64,000 nucleotides of DNA from Tessaracoccus flavus (GCF_001997295.1 NZ_CP019605.1:2914001-2978000), one strand, 5' to 3'. Shown: positions 1-8,324, counted from the stretch's first letter. The notes: a model not told the origin generated them from the sequence alone. Program-made: numbers and translations.

Positions 1-525
1 ACGGCCCTCCAGTTCGTGCTGAACCAGCGGCGTCACGCCGTCGTCGATGACGAGCCCGGAGTACTTCTCATCGAACACCTCGATGGTCCGCAACCCCTCC
101 CACACCGGATGCTCGCCGGCGCCGGGCGCCGGGGCGAAGGTCGCGTCCGAGATGTCTGGGTGCCAGGAGTCAGCCCCCCAGTGTCCACCGACGGCCGAGC
201 GCCACTCGGGCAGTTGCCCGAACGCCCCATTGGAGGTGTGGATGCTCAACACCCGGCCGCCATCGATCAGGTACCGCTTCAACGCCTCGAGGTCGTCCAT
301 GAGGGAATCCGACGGCGCCTCACCGTCAGCGATCCCACCCCCGGCGTTCGCCACGAACAGGTCGAACGAGGCGACGTCGAGCAGGGCGCCCGGGACGGTT
401 TCCCGGACGTGGACCTCGTGACCAGCATCGCGCAGCACGTCGGCGATCAGCGGTGAGGTCCTCTCGAACGGATGCCACGGGTCAGCGTAGGGCCCCACCC
501 CGCTGGCTATCAGAATTCGCGCCAT
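1..525 (-). CDS. ThuA-like domain protein (3' end outside window)
   Basis: The minus-strand reading frame runs off the left edge, leaving about 175 N-terminal residues. It begins MARILIASGVGPYADPWHPF and continues with an alternating beta/alpha pattern containing a DLFVANAGGG strand-loop, a GGRVLSIHTSNGAF segment and a GGHWGADSWHPD stretch. This is the pattern of ThuA-type (trehalose-utilisation, class I amidotransferase-like fold) proteins, whose biochemical role is generally unknown. An ATG at 528 lies one codon earlier, but the ATG at 525 has better spacing to the GAGGAG site on the minus strand. The substrate is unknown and the C-terminus cannot be judged. The gene is divergent from the Old Yellow Enzyme gene. 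Confidence 0.7.
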   Translation of the reverse strand, partial: MARILIASGVGPYADPWHPFERTSPLIADVLRDAGHEVHVRETVPGALLDVASFDLFVANAGGGIADGEAPSDSLMDDLEALKRYLIDGGRVLSIHTSNGAFGQLPEWRSAVGGHWGADSWHPDISDATFAPAPGAGEHPVWEGLRTIEVFDEKYSGLVIDDGVTPLVQHELEGR

Positions 526-640
526 CATCACTCCTCTTTGTTTGACCACACCACAATATCCCCGGGCCGCCGGTTGGATCCGCCTGCGCCACCGCCCACT
601 GGCACGGAAGGCGCTGGCTCGGACGAGTAACCTCGTCTGC

Positions 641-1717
641 GTGACCGATCTCTCCGACCCCCTCGTCTTCTCCCACGGCCCCGCGTGGCGCAACCGACTC
701 GCACTGGCCCCGCTGACGAACAAGCAGTCCCACCCCGACGGCACCCTGTCGGACGACGAGATCCGCTGGCTACTCGCCCGCGGGAGACACGGCTTCGGCA
801 TGACGATGACGGCCGCGGCCTACGTCGCACCGGCCGGCAAGGCTTGGCAGGGGCAGCTGGGGATCAGCGAGGACGCCCACCTCCCCGGCCTCACCAGGCT
901 GGCTGATGGCCTCCGCGACGCCGGATCCGCCTCGATCGTCCAACTCCACCACGGCGGCACGCAGGCCAACCCCTCTGTTTCGGGTGAGGAACTCGTCGGG
1001 CCCTCCGCCGACCCCGAACGCGGCGCCCGGGCGCTGACCACCGACGAGGTGCGGCGCACCGTCGACGACTTCGCAGCCGCCGCCGCACGCGCTGAGCGGG
1101 CCGGCTTCGACGGGGTCCAACTCCACGGTGCGCATGGCTATCTTCTCTGCGAGTTCCTGAGCTCCCGCAACGTCCGCGACGACGGTTACGGGGGTGACCT
1201 GGAGGGCAAGGCGCGCATCATCCGCGAATCGATCGCCGCGGTCCGCGAGGCAACGTCATCCGACTTCCACGTGGCGCTGCGGATCTCCACAGAACGACTG
1301 GGTCTCGACACCGATGAGATGGCCGAGCTCAGTGCCCAACTCATGGCCGAGGGCGGCCTCGACCACCTCGAACTGTCGCTCTGGGACGTCACGAAACTCC
1401 CCGAGGGCGCAGAGCCCGGGGCTCCGTCGTTGCTGAGCCATTTCATCGACCTCCCGCGCGGCTCGACGCGTCTGGGCATCGCCGGCAAGGTGGGCAGCGG
1501 ACCCGCGGCTGTCGCGGCGCTGGCTACGGGCGTCGATTTCGTCACCATCGGCCGGGCGGCTATCGCCGACCAGCGGATCGCGGAGCGGACTCTGGCGGAC
1601 CCCGACTACCCAGGGCCGGCCTTCCCTGTGACGAAGGACGTCCTGCGCGACAACTGCGTAGGAGAGGCGTTCGTCGATTACTTCTCGGCCGGGTGGCCGC
1701 AGCTGGTCGCGGGTTGA
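641..1717 (+). CDS. NADH:flavin oxidoreductase, Old Yellow Enzyme family
   Basis: About 358 residues forming an FMN-binding TIM barrel. The frame is open from an ATG at 542, but the family-like N-terminus (TDLSDPLVFSHGPAWRNRLA, followed by LTNKQSHPDG) begins at the GTG at 641, so I chose that start. Visible family marks are the LHGAHGYLL segment with the substrate-binding His residues near residue 165, the following SSRNVRDDGYGG loop, and the C-terminal phosphate-binding region GKVGSG...TIGRAAIAD. Members reduce activated alkenes with NAD(P)H, but the natural substrate cannot be read from sequence. It stands alone, divergent from the ThuA-like gene. Confidence 0.85.
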   Translation: MTDLSDPLVFSHGPAWRNRLALAPLTNKQSHPDGTLSDDEIRWLLARGRHGFGMTMTAAAYVAPAGKAWQGQLGISEDAHLPGLTRLADGLRDAGSASIVQLHHGGTQANPSVSGEELVGPSADPERGARALTTDEVRRTVDDFAAAAARAERAGFDGVQLHGAHGYLLCEFLSSRNVRDDGYGGDLEGKARIIRESIAAVREATSSDFHVALRISTERLGLDTDEMAELSAQLMAEGGLDHLELSLWDVTKLPEGAEPGAPSLLSHFIDLPRGSTRLGIAGKVGSGPAAVAALATGVDFVTIGRAAIADQRIAERTLADPDYPGPAFPVTKDVLRDNCVGEAFVDYFSAGWPQLVAG

Positions 1718-1778
1718 TCGACTGGGCGTGGAGTCTGTCTGGTGTCCCTGGACGGAACATGACCACGAGGAGACAACG

Positions 1779-1810
1779 ACTCCCCAGTCAGTGTCGTCTG
1801 ACTAGGGAGT
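1779..1810. terminator. Inverted repeat beside a tmRNA/tRNA-like 3' end (copy 1)
   Basis: Imperfect arms at 1779-1790 and 1799-1810 (TGACTAGGGAGT against ACTCCCCAGTCA). It lies directly downstream, on the minus strand, of the tRNA-like fragment at 1815-1851. It is a degenerate version of the perfect hairpin at 3427-3460. Confidence 0.5.
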
Positions 1811-1814
1811 TCGG

Positions 1815-1851
1815 CTGTGGAGCCTTGGGGACTCGAACCCCTGTCTAAACG
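1815..1851 (-). repeat. tmRNA/tRNA-like 3'-end fragment, att-like copy A
   Basis: Read on the minus strand this is a T-arm (GGGG-TTCGAGT-CCCC) followed by an acceptor-like AAGGCTCCAC, preceded by GTTTAGAC as in tmRNA 3' ends. 25 bp (1827-1851) recur exactly at 3476-3500. No tRNA or tmRNA body precedes it, so it is a stranded 3' end, as left by integration into such a gene. Assignment to ssrA rather than an ordinary tRNA is inference. Confidence 0.55.
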
Positions 1852-1944
1852 CCCCAGCCCGCGGTTCGGAGCTGGGCGAACGGTCGGGCCGTGACCAACT
1901 GGAGCGCTGCTTTGAGGTCTGCGATCCCGGCAGGGCCACGCAGG

Positions 1945-3129
1945 TCAGCCGCTGCTGAACGTTCGTCGTCCTGCCCGTTCGGCGAAACGATCAAGCGCCG
2001 AGAGCAGGTCTGGGACGGTCCAGACCCTGACGCCACCGATCGGCTTCTCGACACGTATCACCCCGTTCTCGGCCAGGCGGTCAAGGATCCGGTAAACGCT
2101 GGGCACCGGTACTCCGAGGTCGGCCACCATCTCGGCGGTGAGCGCCGGCTCGGCCGAACACAGATCCGCAACCTTCATCAGGTTCGCAGTACGCCGGTCA
2201 GCCGTAGCCAGAATCCGGCCGCGAAGATCGTTGATGTCAGACCGCAGGATGTTCGCATTCTCGATGGCCCGACGACTGGCCTCGACGAAGGCCTCGACGA
2301 TCGGCGCAAGGTGTCCGCCCCGGTACGCGGTCAGCGCCGCGAAGTACTCCCCCGTGTCCGCCAGGAGACCCGACGAGATCGGCACCGTCATCCGAGGAGA
2401 CACCCCACGATGCCGAAGAATCGACGACACGAGAGCCCGGCCGGTTCGCCCGTTGCCATCTGTGAACGGATGAATGGTCTCGAACTGGGCGTGCGCGATC
2501 GCGGCCTGCACCATGGGCTGCAGATCGGTACGGCGCGCGAACGAACACAGGTCGTCGATCGCCGGCTCTACCTGGCCATGCGGGGGCGCCACGAATGTGG
2601 CGGTCACTGGAGACCGGCCGCCGACCCACACGGTCTGGTCGCGGAACCTGCCGGCATTGGCTGGGTCGTCCCCGCCGTTGAGTCGCTCATGCATGGCCCG
2701 AATCGTGTTCGGGCTGATCCTGTCGGCCAGCTCGACGGCTGCCCGCATCGCGTCGGTGTTCGCCGCAATCATCACGGCGTTGGCTCCGGTCCTGCCACCC
2801 AGGGACGCCAGGGCGACCGCCCGCGCTCCGGCGGTCAGGTTCTCGATCTGCGAACTCGAGGCGGACTCGGTGCGCAGCAGGACCGACGCGAACGGGACGC
2901 CCCAGGACGCCGATTCGGCGTCGAACGCCCGGATGTCTGCACAGACCTGGTCCGCATCGCCCGCCAGCGCCGGATCCACCCGCGGTTCAAGGTCGCCGAT
3001 AACCGCGGGGAGCGAAAACCGGAAGGCGCCCCGGTTCAAGGCACGCTGGCGCCTGCTGGCAGCCGGATCGTCGGCGTGCCACGTCGCCTCGATGTATCCA
3101 ACGCCCGGCCAGGCTTCCCGGTTCTTCAT
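1945..3129 (-). CDS. Fic family protein (AMP-transferase type), copy 1
   Basis: 394 residues. The Fic core motif HPFTDGNGRTGR sits near residues 219-230, with the catalytic His and the Gly/Arg phosphate loop intact. An N-terminal SSSQIEN segment near residue 90 matches the inhibitory (S/T)xxxE(G/N) helix of self-inhibited Fic proteins. The C-terminus (about 330-394) reads as a winged-helix domain (LTAEMVADLGVPVPSVYRIL). The family usually transfers AMP from ATP to a protein hydroxyl; the target is unknown and no separate antitoxin is seen. Copied att-like ends at 1815-1851 and 3464-3500 flank the gene, and a palindrome lies upstream (3145-3178), suggesting a mobile cassette with autoregulation. 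A paralogue lies at 53357-54583. Confidence 0.9.
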   Translation of the reverse strand: MKNREAWPGVGYIEATWHADDPAASRRQRALNRGAFRFSLPAVIGDLEPRVDPALAGDADQVCADIRAFDAESASWGVPFASVLLRTESASSSQIENLTAGARAVALASLGGRTGANAVMIAANTDAMRAAVELADRISPNTIRAMHERLNGGDDPANAGRFRDQTVWVGGRSPVTATFVAPPHGQVEPAIDDLCSFARRTDLQPMVQAAIAHAQFETIHPFTDGNGRTGRALVSSILRHRGVSPRMTVPISSGLLADTGEYFAALTAYRGGHLAPIVEAFVEASRRAIENANILRSDINDLRGRILATADRRTANLMKVADLCSAEPALTAEMVADLGVPVPSVYRILDRLAENGVIRVEKPIGGVRVWTVPDLLSALDRFAERAGRRTFSSG

Positions 3130-3144
3130 CTGCTCCGCGTCCTC

Positions 3145-3217
3145 CTAATGAGAGAATCATAGTCAGGATTCTCATTAGCTCCCCTGTTGAGAAAATAGCG
3201 GCGTCCACTCTCATTAG
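3145..3217. promoter_or_regulatory. Operator-like repeats upstream of fic copy 1
   Basis: CTAATGAGA at 3145-3153 and its exact inverse TCTCATTAG at 3170-3178 form a 9-bp inverted repeat. A further TCTCATTAG half-site lies at 3209-3217. The pair sits just 5' of the Fic start. The Fic protein's own C-terminal winged helix could bind it; that is inference. Confidence 0.5.
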
Positions 3218-3426
3218 CAACTCGCTGAACAGGACCAACGTCGACCGGTCACGGCGGCGCTCGGCGCCCAGCGGACCTTGCGGCCATGCCACACCTCGTC
3301 GTCGGTGATGCTCCTCACGTCACGCTCGGCACCCCAGTGGGGGCATGATGCGCAGCCGCCAATCCTGTTCGTAGGCCGTCGCCGTGGACAGAGCCAGCGG
3401 CACTAGAGTCCAGGGTCAAACATGCA

Positions 3427-3460
3427 AACTCCCTAGTCAAAGTCGTTTGACTAGGGAGTT
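3427..3460. terminator. Perfect 15-bp hairpin beside the second tRNA-like 3' end
   Basis: Arms AACTCCCTAGTCAAA (3427-3441) and TTTGACTAGGGAGTT (3446-3460) with loop GTCG. On the minus strand it follows a tRNA-like 3' end, as a factor-independent terminator would. A near copy of its right arm, one base shorter, recurs at 3501-3517. Confidence 0.6.
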
Positions 3461-3463
3461 CAG

Positions 3464-3500
3464 CTGTGGGGCATAGGGGACTCGAACCCCTGTCTAAACG
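3464..3500 (-). repeat. tRNA-like 3'-end fragment, att-like copy B (left island boundary)
   Basis: 3476-3500 is identical to 1827-1851. 3471-3491 (21 bp) is identical to 15613-15633, the 3' part of the tRNA-Ala gene. This hybrid site therefore shares one side with the fragment at 1.8 kb and the other with tRNA-Ala. It is the best candidate for the left end of the island whose integrase lies at 14242-15402. Confidence 0.65.
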
Positions 3501-3517
3501 CGTTTGACTAGGAGTTC

Positions 3518-4230
3518 ATCGTACGTTGGGCATCGCCGTGCTACGAACGTGCCGCCAGCCAACCGATTCGACGACATCGTCCCACAGAAGGCGGCTGGTC
3601 TCGGCGGCCCGGGCCGGCTCGAAGATGCGGGGCCAGTTGCGCTCGTGACCGGTCTCGGCTGCCCACCTGTTCAAACCGTCGCGCGTCCTTCACCGTCGGT
3701 CCTGACCCGGCCCCATGGTCCGCGGGTCCACCGCGGCCCAGAGCCCGGACGTCTCGGCGCGGGTCGGTGGCCCCGAGCAGGCCGCGCGTCCACTCGATGG
3801 ACTCCTCCGTTGGCTGGTCTGCAACGACACAGACCTTATCCAGAACCCTGGCGGGTCGGCGTTGCCGGGCCTACGCGTCGGCGTGGTCGTCGTGCAGCCA
3901 GCGCTCTCACTTCTCGCTCGTACTCCTCGCGCAGCCTCCAGATCCGCTCGACGTCGGCGCCGATCGCCTGCCCTCCAGCCTGAACCTCATCGGCGACCCC
4001 GCGCATCGCGACCCTCGAGGAGCCAGCAGACCGCGCACGGCGGTGTCAGGCCATCATGCGGCTCGCGCTCATGCCGATGGGCGGTCGTTGGGCGGAGCCT
4101 CGATGAGCGGTCCACAAGACGCTACTCGGCGGTGCCCGTGTCCCAGAGTTCTTGCACAACCGGACGGTTGGCGGCTTATAAATTGCCGAGTGTCGCCTTT
4201 TGGGCGACGCGAAATCTACTTGGCTCTATC
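3518..4230. other. Decayed coding region, no intact gene recognised
   Basis: About 700 bases between the att-like site and the VOC gene. The long plus-strand frames here have no family resemblance. The minus strand holds protein-like pieces: a 56-codon frame at 3836-4006 with GADVERIWRLREEYEREVRA, a piece near 3530-3690 containing EPARAAETSRLLWDDVVESV that needs frame changes to extend, and a short tail near 4110-4160 ending in ELWDTGTAE and a stop. These look like remnants of one or more genes broken by indels. I recognise no family. Confidence 0.45.
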
Positions 4231-4245
4231 AAAGGAGGACGAATC

Positions 4246-4590
4246 ATGGCGGTCACGGCCATCGACATCCGGGTCGAAGACGTTGAAGGAGCTACGCGAT
4301 TGCTCTCCGAAGCGTACGGATGGCGCGTCCTGACGGACGACGCGAACTTCGGGGAGGTTGACGCTGGAGGGGTGAGAATCATGTTGTCCCGCGAAGCCAT
4401 GGTGCCCTGGGGGGTTACCGACGGAATAATCCTGCACCACTCAGTCGAGGATGTTGTCGAGGCGGCACGTGTCGCGGAGAAGGCTGGAGCCCAACTTCTC
4501 GACGGTCCTCTGCGCACGGACTGGGGAACCGAAACGGCGTACCTACGAGGCCCCGGCAACGTCATCGTCAGCGTTTTCCGTGACATCTGA
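4246..4590 (+). CDS. VOC (glyoxalase/bleomycin resistance) superfamily protein
   Basis: 114 residues, the size of a single VOC protein with two beta-alpha-beta3 halves (VTAIDIRVEDVEGATRLLSE at the start, a predicted second half from about ILHHSVEDVVEAARVAEKAG, and a GPGNVIVSVFRDI end). The ATG at 4246 is fixed by a strong AAAGGAGG at 4231-4238. The frame continues open upstream, but that part carries no homology. Family members bind small ligands or perform metal-assisted reactions; substrate unknown. The stop overlaps the GTG of the GNAT gene, so the two are probably co-translated. Confidence 0.75.
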   Translation: MAVTAIDIRVEDVEGATRLLSEAYGWRVLTDDANFGEVDAGGVRIMLSREAMVPWGVTDGIILHHSVEDVVEAARVAEKAGAQLLDGPLRTDWGTETAYLRGPGNVIVSVFRDI

Positions 4591-5140
4591 CAGCCTGAAG
4601 CCGGAGATCACGGTCCACACGCAACCTGAGGTGTCGGCCTTGGCCGAACTCGTATGGCCCACGTACAGAGAGGCCTTCGGCGGCTTCCCCAACATGCAAT
4701 CCTTTCAATCAGAACTGTTGGGCAGGCACGCCGCCCGGGAAGGGTTCCGCTTGGTGACCGCGAGCGTGGCAGGGGAAGTGGTGGGCTTCAGTTGGGGCTA
4801 CATCGGTCATCGGGGGCAGTTCTGGACAGAGCTTGTGAGCGAGGCTTTGCCCCACGACGTCGTCGAGGAGTGGGTGGGTGGACACTTCGAGTTCGCCGAG
4901 ATGGCTGTGAGCCCATCATTCCGCCGGCGCGGGCTGGGCGCGTTCCTGCACGATCACCTGTTGACCGACGTGGGGCGGCGGTGCCTGCTAAGCACGGTCG
5001 ACGACCCGAACGACCCTGCTGTCCGCCTCTATCGGAGGGCCGGTTGGCAGCGGCTTGGAGTGCTCAAGTCCGGCACCCAGGTGATGGGTCGGCATGCAGA
5101 GACACCCCTGCTCACGCTGGTGCGTCAGGACCCGACCTGA
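4580..5140 (+). CDS. GNAT family N-acetyltransferase
   Basis: 186 residues from a GTG at 4580 that overlaps the end of the VOC gene by 11 bases; the frame is open upstream, but that stretch is VOC coding sequence in another frame. The acetyl-CoA site is visible as FAEMAVSPSFRRRGLGAFLH (motif A, R-R-x-G-x-G type) near residues 110-130, followed by the typical VRLYRRAGWQRLG end of the fold. The acceptor substrate is unknown. With the VOC gene it forms a two-gene cassette of the detoxification or antibiotic-tolerance type common on islands. Confidence 0.8.
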   Translation: MTSDSLKPEITVHTQPEVSALAELVWPTYREAFGGFPNMQSFQSELLGRHAAREGFRLVTASVAGEVVGFSWGYIGHRGQFWTELVSEALPHDVVEEWVGGHFEFAEMAVSPSFRRRGLGAFLHDHLLTDVGRRCLLSTVDDPNDPAVRLYRRAGWQRLGVLKSGTQVMGRHAETPLLTLVRQDPT

Positions 5141-5225
5141 GCGTCCGCTCTTGCCGCCGTCGTGATGTCCGTGGCGGATCGACAAAGCGCCAGTTGAACA
5201 CCTGACGCGCGATACTGTCACGGTC

Positions 5226-5642
5226 ATGATCACGTGGTTCGCCTACGAGTACTGCACCGACATTGCTGCTACCCGCGACTTCTACCACGACCTCGTGGGA
5301 CTGGAGCTGATTTGGGATGAGCCCGATGACATCGCGTTCGTCCATGGCTGCGTGCAAATTTCCTTCCAGAGGGCCATCTCGCTCGAGCGCCCGAACGGTT
5401 GGGCTTTCCAACCCGGCTGGAGTCAGGGCCAACTCCCGGGCGCACCCGAGACAGAACAGGTGAGATCCATCTCCGTCGCGCTGTCGCCCATCGACTTCCA
5501 GAAGGCCGTGGACCGGCTCAAGAAAGCCGGAGTCGAGACGCTGCGAACTGAGCCCTTTTGGGTGGGCTACTGGTCCTTCGTCATCCTGGACCCGGACGGG
5601 CGAACAGTGGAACTGACCGACCCGAAATCACCGAGGACGTGA
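5226..5642 (+). CDS. VOC superfamily protein
   Basis: 138 residues. The N-terminal half ITWFAYEYCTDIAATRDFYHDLVGLEL is the classic VOC start (beta strand, then a helix ending in FYxxxxGL), and the C-terminal half ends WSFVILDPDGRTVELTDP, the usual last strand with its glutamate. Substrate and metal use cannot be told. It follows the GNAT gene by 85 bases in the same direction but appears to have its own start region. It is the second VOC gene in this 1.4-kb stretch, and the two are not close copies. Confidence 0.75.
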   Translation: MITWFAYEYCTDIAATRDFYHDLVGLELIWDEPDDIAFVHGCVQISFQRAISLERPNGWAFQPGWSQGQLPGAPETEQVRSISVALSPIDFQKAVDRLKKAGVETLRTEPFWVGYWSFVILDPDGRTVELTDPKSPRT

Positions 5643-5738
5643 TCGGGTCTTCCGTTCGGGGTTCCAAACGCACGCTCTTGCCGCACTGAGCGTGGCCGCA
5701 CGCTACTGTCGCGTTGGCAGATGCGGGGGCACCTACCA

Positions 5739-6422
5739 TCAGAGCCACGGGTTGTTCGAAGGTGCAGGCGCTACGGCGAACTGCCCCTCATCGAGGTCGA
5801 TGGTTGGGGAACCGGCAACCACCAGGCAGGCCCGCTCCCACGGACGTTGCTCGGCAAGAAACCGCACTTCATGTGCCATCCACTCGTGCCAGAACGCGAT
5901 CGTCTGCTCGCGATCACCGTTCACACCCTCGGCCATGTCGCGAGCGATCCCCCGCCGCTCGGCCTCCTGAAAGTCCGACTGCACCCAGATCGAGGCATCA
6001 ACGAAGTGCTCGAACTCGCGTTGGCTTGCGCCGACGCCCTCGATGACGACCAAGTCCGCCTCCGCGGCAACCTCGATCACGCCTTCGCGTCCATGCAGCC
6101 CCCACGCCGGCGGCTGAAACCGCACACCCTCCCCACGGTGCAGTGTCACCAGGATCTCGTCGCGCAGCAGATGCCCCCAGGCGAAGAACGGCTCATGCCA
6201 GGCCAGGTCATCCGTGTGGACGACCGCAGAACGGGCGACGGCCCGCTTCAGCTCAGCAGCCAGCGTCGACTTACCTGAGGCTCCCCTGCCGTCCACGGCA
6301 ACGATCTGCGGCCGACCCAGCGGCTGCCCGGCCACCTGTAAAACGTGATTGACCAGCTCGGCAGTGTCGAGGGCCCGCCAAGGCCCCGCAGCGGGTTCAC
6401 CCTCGAGCAAGGTCATGGTCAT
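5739..6422 (-). CDS. P-loop kinase, uridine kinase-like
   Basis: About 227 residues from the ATG at 6422; ATGs at 6461 and 6416 are alternatives and none has a strong ribosome site. The Walker A is GRGASGKST near residue 45, followed by VVHTDDLAW (the acidic residues expected after strand 2 of nucleoside kinases), DLVVIEGVGAS as a Walker-B-like strand, and a basic helix ERRGIARDMAEG resembling the LID. This matches the uridine kinase/phosphoribulokinase-like group of P-loop proteins found as stand-alone actinobacterial genes. The true substrate is not determinable. Confidence 0.7.
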   Translation of the reverse strand: MTMTLLEGEPAAGPWRALDTAELVNHVLQVAGQPLGRPQIVAVDGRGASGKSTLAAELKRAVARSAVVHTDDLAWHEPFFAWGHLLRDEILVTLHRGEGVRFQPPAWGLHGREGVIEVAAEADLVVIEGVGASQREFEHFVDASIWVQSDFQEAERRGIARDMAEGVNGDREQTIAFWHEWMAHEVRFLAEQRPWERACLVVAGSPTIDLDEGQFAVAPAPSNNPWL

Positions 6423-6511
6423 GACCCCATTCTGCTGCCGACAGCAGCCATGCTCGCTCATGCCGCGCTGGAGACAGTGCTGCCAGCGAGTCCGTGGGTC
6501 CGGGAAGCAGG

Positions 6512-7069
6512 CTAAGCTGCGCCGTCTGGAGCGTCGCTTGACGGCCGAAGCCGCTCGCGGGCGGTGTTGAATTCGGTGATGAACTCGCCCCTTGTGTTCC
6601 CTAGAGGGAAGGCGATGCCGCTGTCGTGGAGCAGGGTGAGCCCGGCGGCCCGAATCGGGCCTTGCAGAAGGGGGTACAGGTCCTTCTTGACCACGATGAC
6701 CCCGTCAGGGTTCAGCTCAGAGGCGCGCTGCACGCAGTCGTTGACATACTCTGCACGCCTCCTGCGGAGGTGCGCCTGACTGGCGTTCACAGGATGGGGC
6801 ACAAGATCGATCAGGTAGAAGCCGTCCTGGTGAAGGCGTTCGAGCCACGGGCGCTTCCCTCGCTGGGCCAGGTCGTGGCTGGTGACCCCGTACATCGCCG
6901 CCACTACTCCGCGAAAGAGATTGTCGGGGCCGAGTCGTTCCGAGTAGAAGAATCGCCGCTTGCTTGGATCGCCACCATCGTCAGGGGCGGACTCGGCGAT
7001 GAGTAGAAGCCTCACATGGCTCGGTTTCCAGACTTCACGAAGCTGCGAGTACCACGGGTTTTCGGTCAC
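6512..7069 (-). CDS. Uracil-DNA glycosylase-fold hypothetical protein
   Basis: 185 residues. The pattern VRLLLIAESAPDDGGDPSKR followed by FFYSERLGPDNLFRGV and later FYLIDLVPHPVNAS resembles the uracil-DNA glycosylase superfamily fold, in which a GxxP-type loop follows the first strand. Classical catalytic residues cannot be confirmed. It is often annotated only as hypothetical. The gene is minus strand, between a kinase-like and an SRPBCC gene, inside the island. A DNA-repair role is inference from fold only. Confidence 0.45.
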   Translation of the reverse strand: MTENPWYSQLREVWKPSHVRLLLIAESAPDDGGDPSKRRFFYSERLGPDNLFRGVVAAMYGVTSHDLAQRGKRPWLERLHQDGFYLIDLVPHPVNASQAHLRRRRAEYVNDCVQRASELNPDGVIVVKKDLYPLLQGPIRAAGLTLLHDSGIAFPLGNTRGEFITEFNTARERLRPSSDAPDGAA

Positions 7070-7157
7070 AGCGTCACGCTACCCCCGGCTCAGCCGTGGG
7101 GAGGTCTTCCTTGTATCCGCTCATGCCGCTTCGCGTGCGTCGCGACCCCCTCGATGG

Positions 7158-7625
7158 TCACTTGCCGAAGTACTCCTGCAACCGGCGGTGTCGATGCCTG
7201 AAGAAGGCATCTACCACGCGCTCCAAGAGGGCGGCGAGGCCCGGGATCGGCAGGCGCGGTCGAAAGGTCACGCGGTCGTGCACCCGCGTACCTCCTGCGA
7301 CCGGCGTTAACGTCCGCTCGTGCTCCCAACACCGCATGCTCAACATCGTGGACCGCTCCAGGAACCGCCGGCCCGACTCGAGCTCGACAATAGTCAGGCG
7401 GTCGAAGTCGAAAGGGATGAGGCCGAACAGCCGGAGCCAGGCGCGGCCGACGGGTTGTCCAAGGGGGATGTCCTCGACTGACAGCCCGGCCGCTCCGGGT
7501 GGCATGCTCATCGTCATCCAGGGCCGCATCTCGAAGTTGATGCCGTCCGGATTCACGGCTCGATCCCACACATCGGACGCGGCAGCCGGGACGTTGACGT
7601 GATTCTCGACAGTCCTCGTCGTCAC
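7158..7625 (-). CDS. SRPBCC family protein (START/Bet v1 fold)
   Basis: 155 residues from the GTG at 7625, which has AAGGGAG upstream; the ATG at 7676 lies in the same frame but adds a non-conserved leader. The N-terminus VTTRTVENHVNVPAAASDVW is the usual first strand and helix of SRPBCC proteins. GGTRVHDRVTFRPRLPIPGL and the long C-terminal helix AALLERVVDAFFRHRHRRL follow the standard fold. The family binds lipids or hydrophobic ligands in a cavity. Substrate and partners are unknown. Confidence 0.7.
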   Translation of the reverse strand: MTTRTVENHVNVPAAASDVWDRAVNPDGINFEMRPWMTMSMPPGAAGLSVEDIPLGQPVGRAWLRLFGLIPFDFDRLTIVELESGRRFLERSTMLSMRCWEHERTLTPVAGGTRVHDRVTFRPRLPIPGLAALLERVVDAFFRHRHRRLQEYFGK

Positions 7626-7676
7626 CCCACACTCCCTTGCTTTCCCGGGCCGTTGCTTCACCTTGCCACACGCCAT

Positions 7677-7848
7677 GACGCGCGCGGCCGTCCGGATCTG
7701 CCGCAGGCTTCGCGGTCGAACGTGCCGAGAAGCAGGCCTGGGCGACTCGGATCACGCACGAGCGTCCGCCGCACTGTCATGCGTGGCTGACGGGCCCGGC
7801 GCTAGAGGCACACCGTGACGCCGGGGGTAGCAGGCAGAAGCCCGCCAC
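7677..7848. other. Gap without recognisable gene
   Basis: No frame here has family resemblance, a good ribosome site or continuity with its neighbours. It separates the SRPBCC gene from a truncated fragment in the island. Confidence 0.4.
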
Positions 7849-8097
7849 TCAACACATCAGCGGGAGAATGTGGTCCTTGATAAGCGTTCTCGATGCAGGT
7901 GTGTCGGAAACCCTGGTCAAGGTTTGGCGGTACGACGACGGAAGCGTGACGGGTGCTGATCGAAAGTCGCGCACCCAATCCACACCGACCCGGTGTCCGT
8001 CGGTTGCAGGCTCTGTCACGACTCCGATGGCTTTGACGAGCATCGTGGCGAAGTCGTTGTTCATCTGCTTCGCGACGAGCACGTCGCCGGGCTCCAT
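7849..8097 (-). pseudogene. Fragment of a hypothetical protein
   Basis: An 82-codon minus-strand frame starting MEPGDVLVAKQMNNDFATML and continuing with VTEPATDGHRVGVDW, a plausible beta-rich domain of the kind seen in proteins linked to restriction enzymes. The frame has no ribosome site, and upstream codons are not similar in character. It ends where the parD remnant begins, so it looks like the 3' piece of a larger gene cut by the same rearrangement. Family not identified. Confidence 0.35.
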
Positions 8098-8102
8098 GAG
8101 GG

Positions 8103-8324
8103 ATGGCCGACATGGTCCGCGCCAAGGTGGTCTCCGGCGAGTGCGCCTCCGAGAGCGAGGTCATCCGCGACGGCCTACGGGCCTTGGCGGCACGCGACCG
8201 AGCGGTCGATGCCTGGCTTCTGGAGCAGGTTGCCCCAGCCTACGACAGGATGCTGGCAGACCCGGACGGTGCGCTGTCCGTGGGAGAGGTCCGTGCGCGG
8301 CTCGTGTCCCTGCGCGGCCAGTGA
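8103..8324 (+). pseudogene. parD: ParD-type antitoxin, 5'-truncated
   Basis: 73 residues. MVRAKVVSGECASESEVIRDGLRAL is the helix-turn-helix part of a ParD/CopG-type ribbon-helix-helix antitoxin, followed by the linker and toxin-binding helix (GEVRARL). The DNA-binding beta strand that normally precedes it is missing, and an in-frame stop lies just before the ATG. The protein should therefore be unable to form its DNA-binding ribbon. It overlaps the parE remnant by four bases, as in intact parDE operons. The break is probably the same event that cut the neighbouring fragment. Confidence 0.7.

Noticed and set aside
1891..3162. A 423-codon plus-strand frame opposite fic copy 1
   Set aside because: Shadow of the Fic gene, which has intact motifs on the minus strand.
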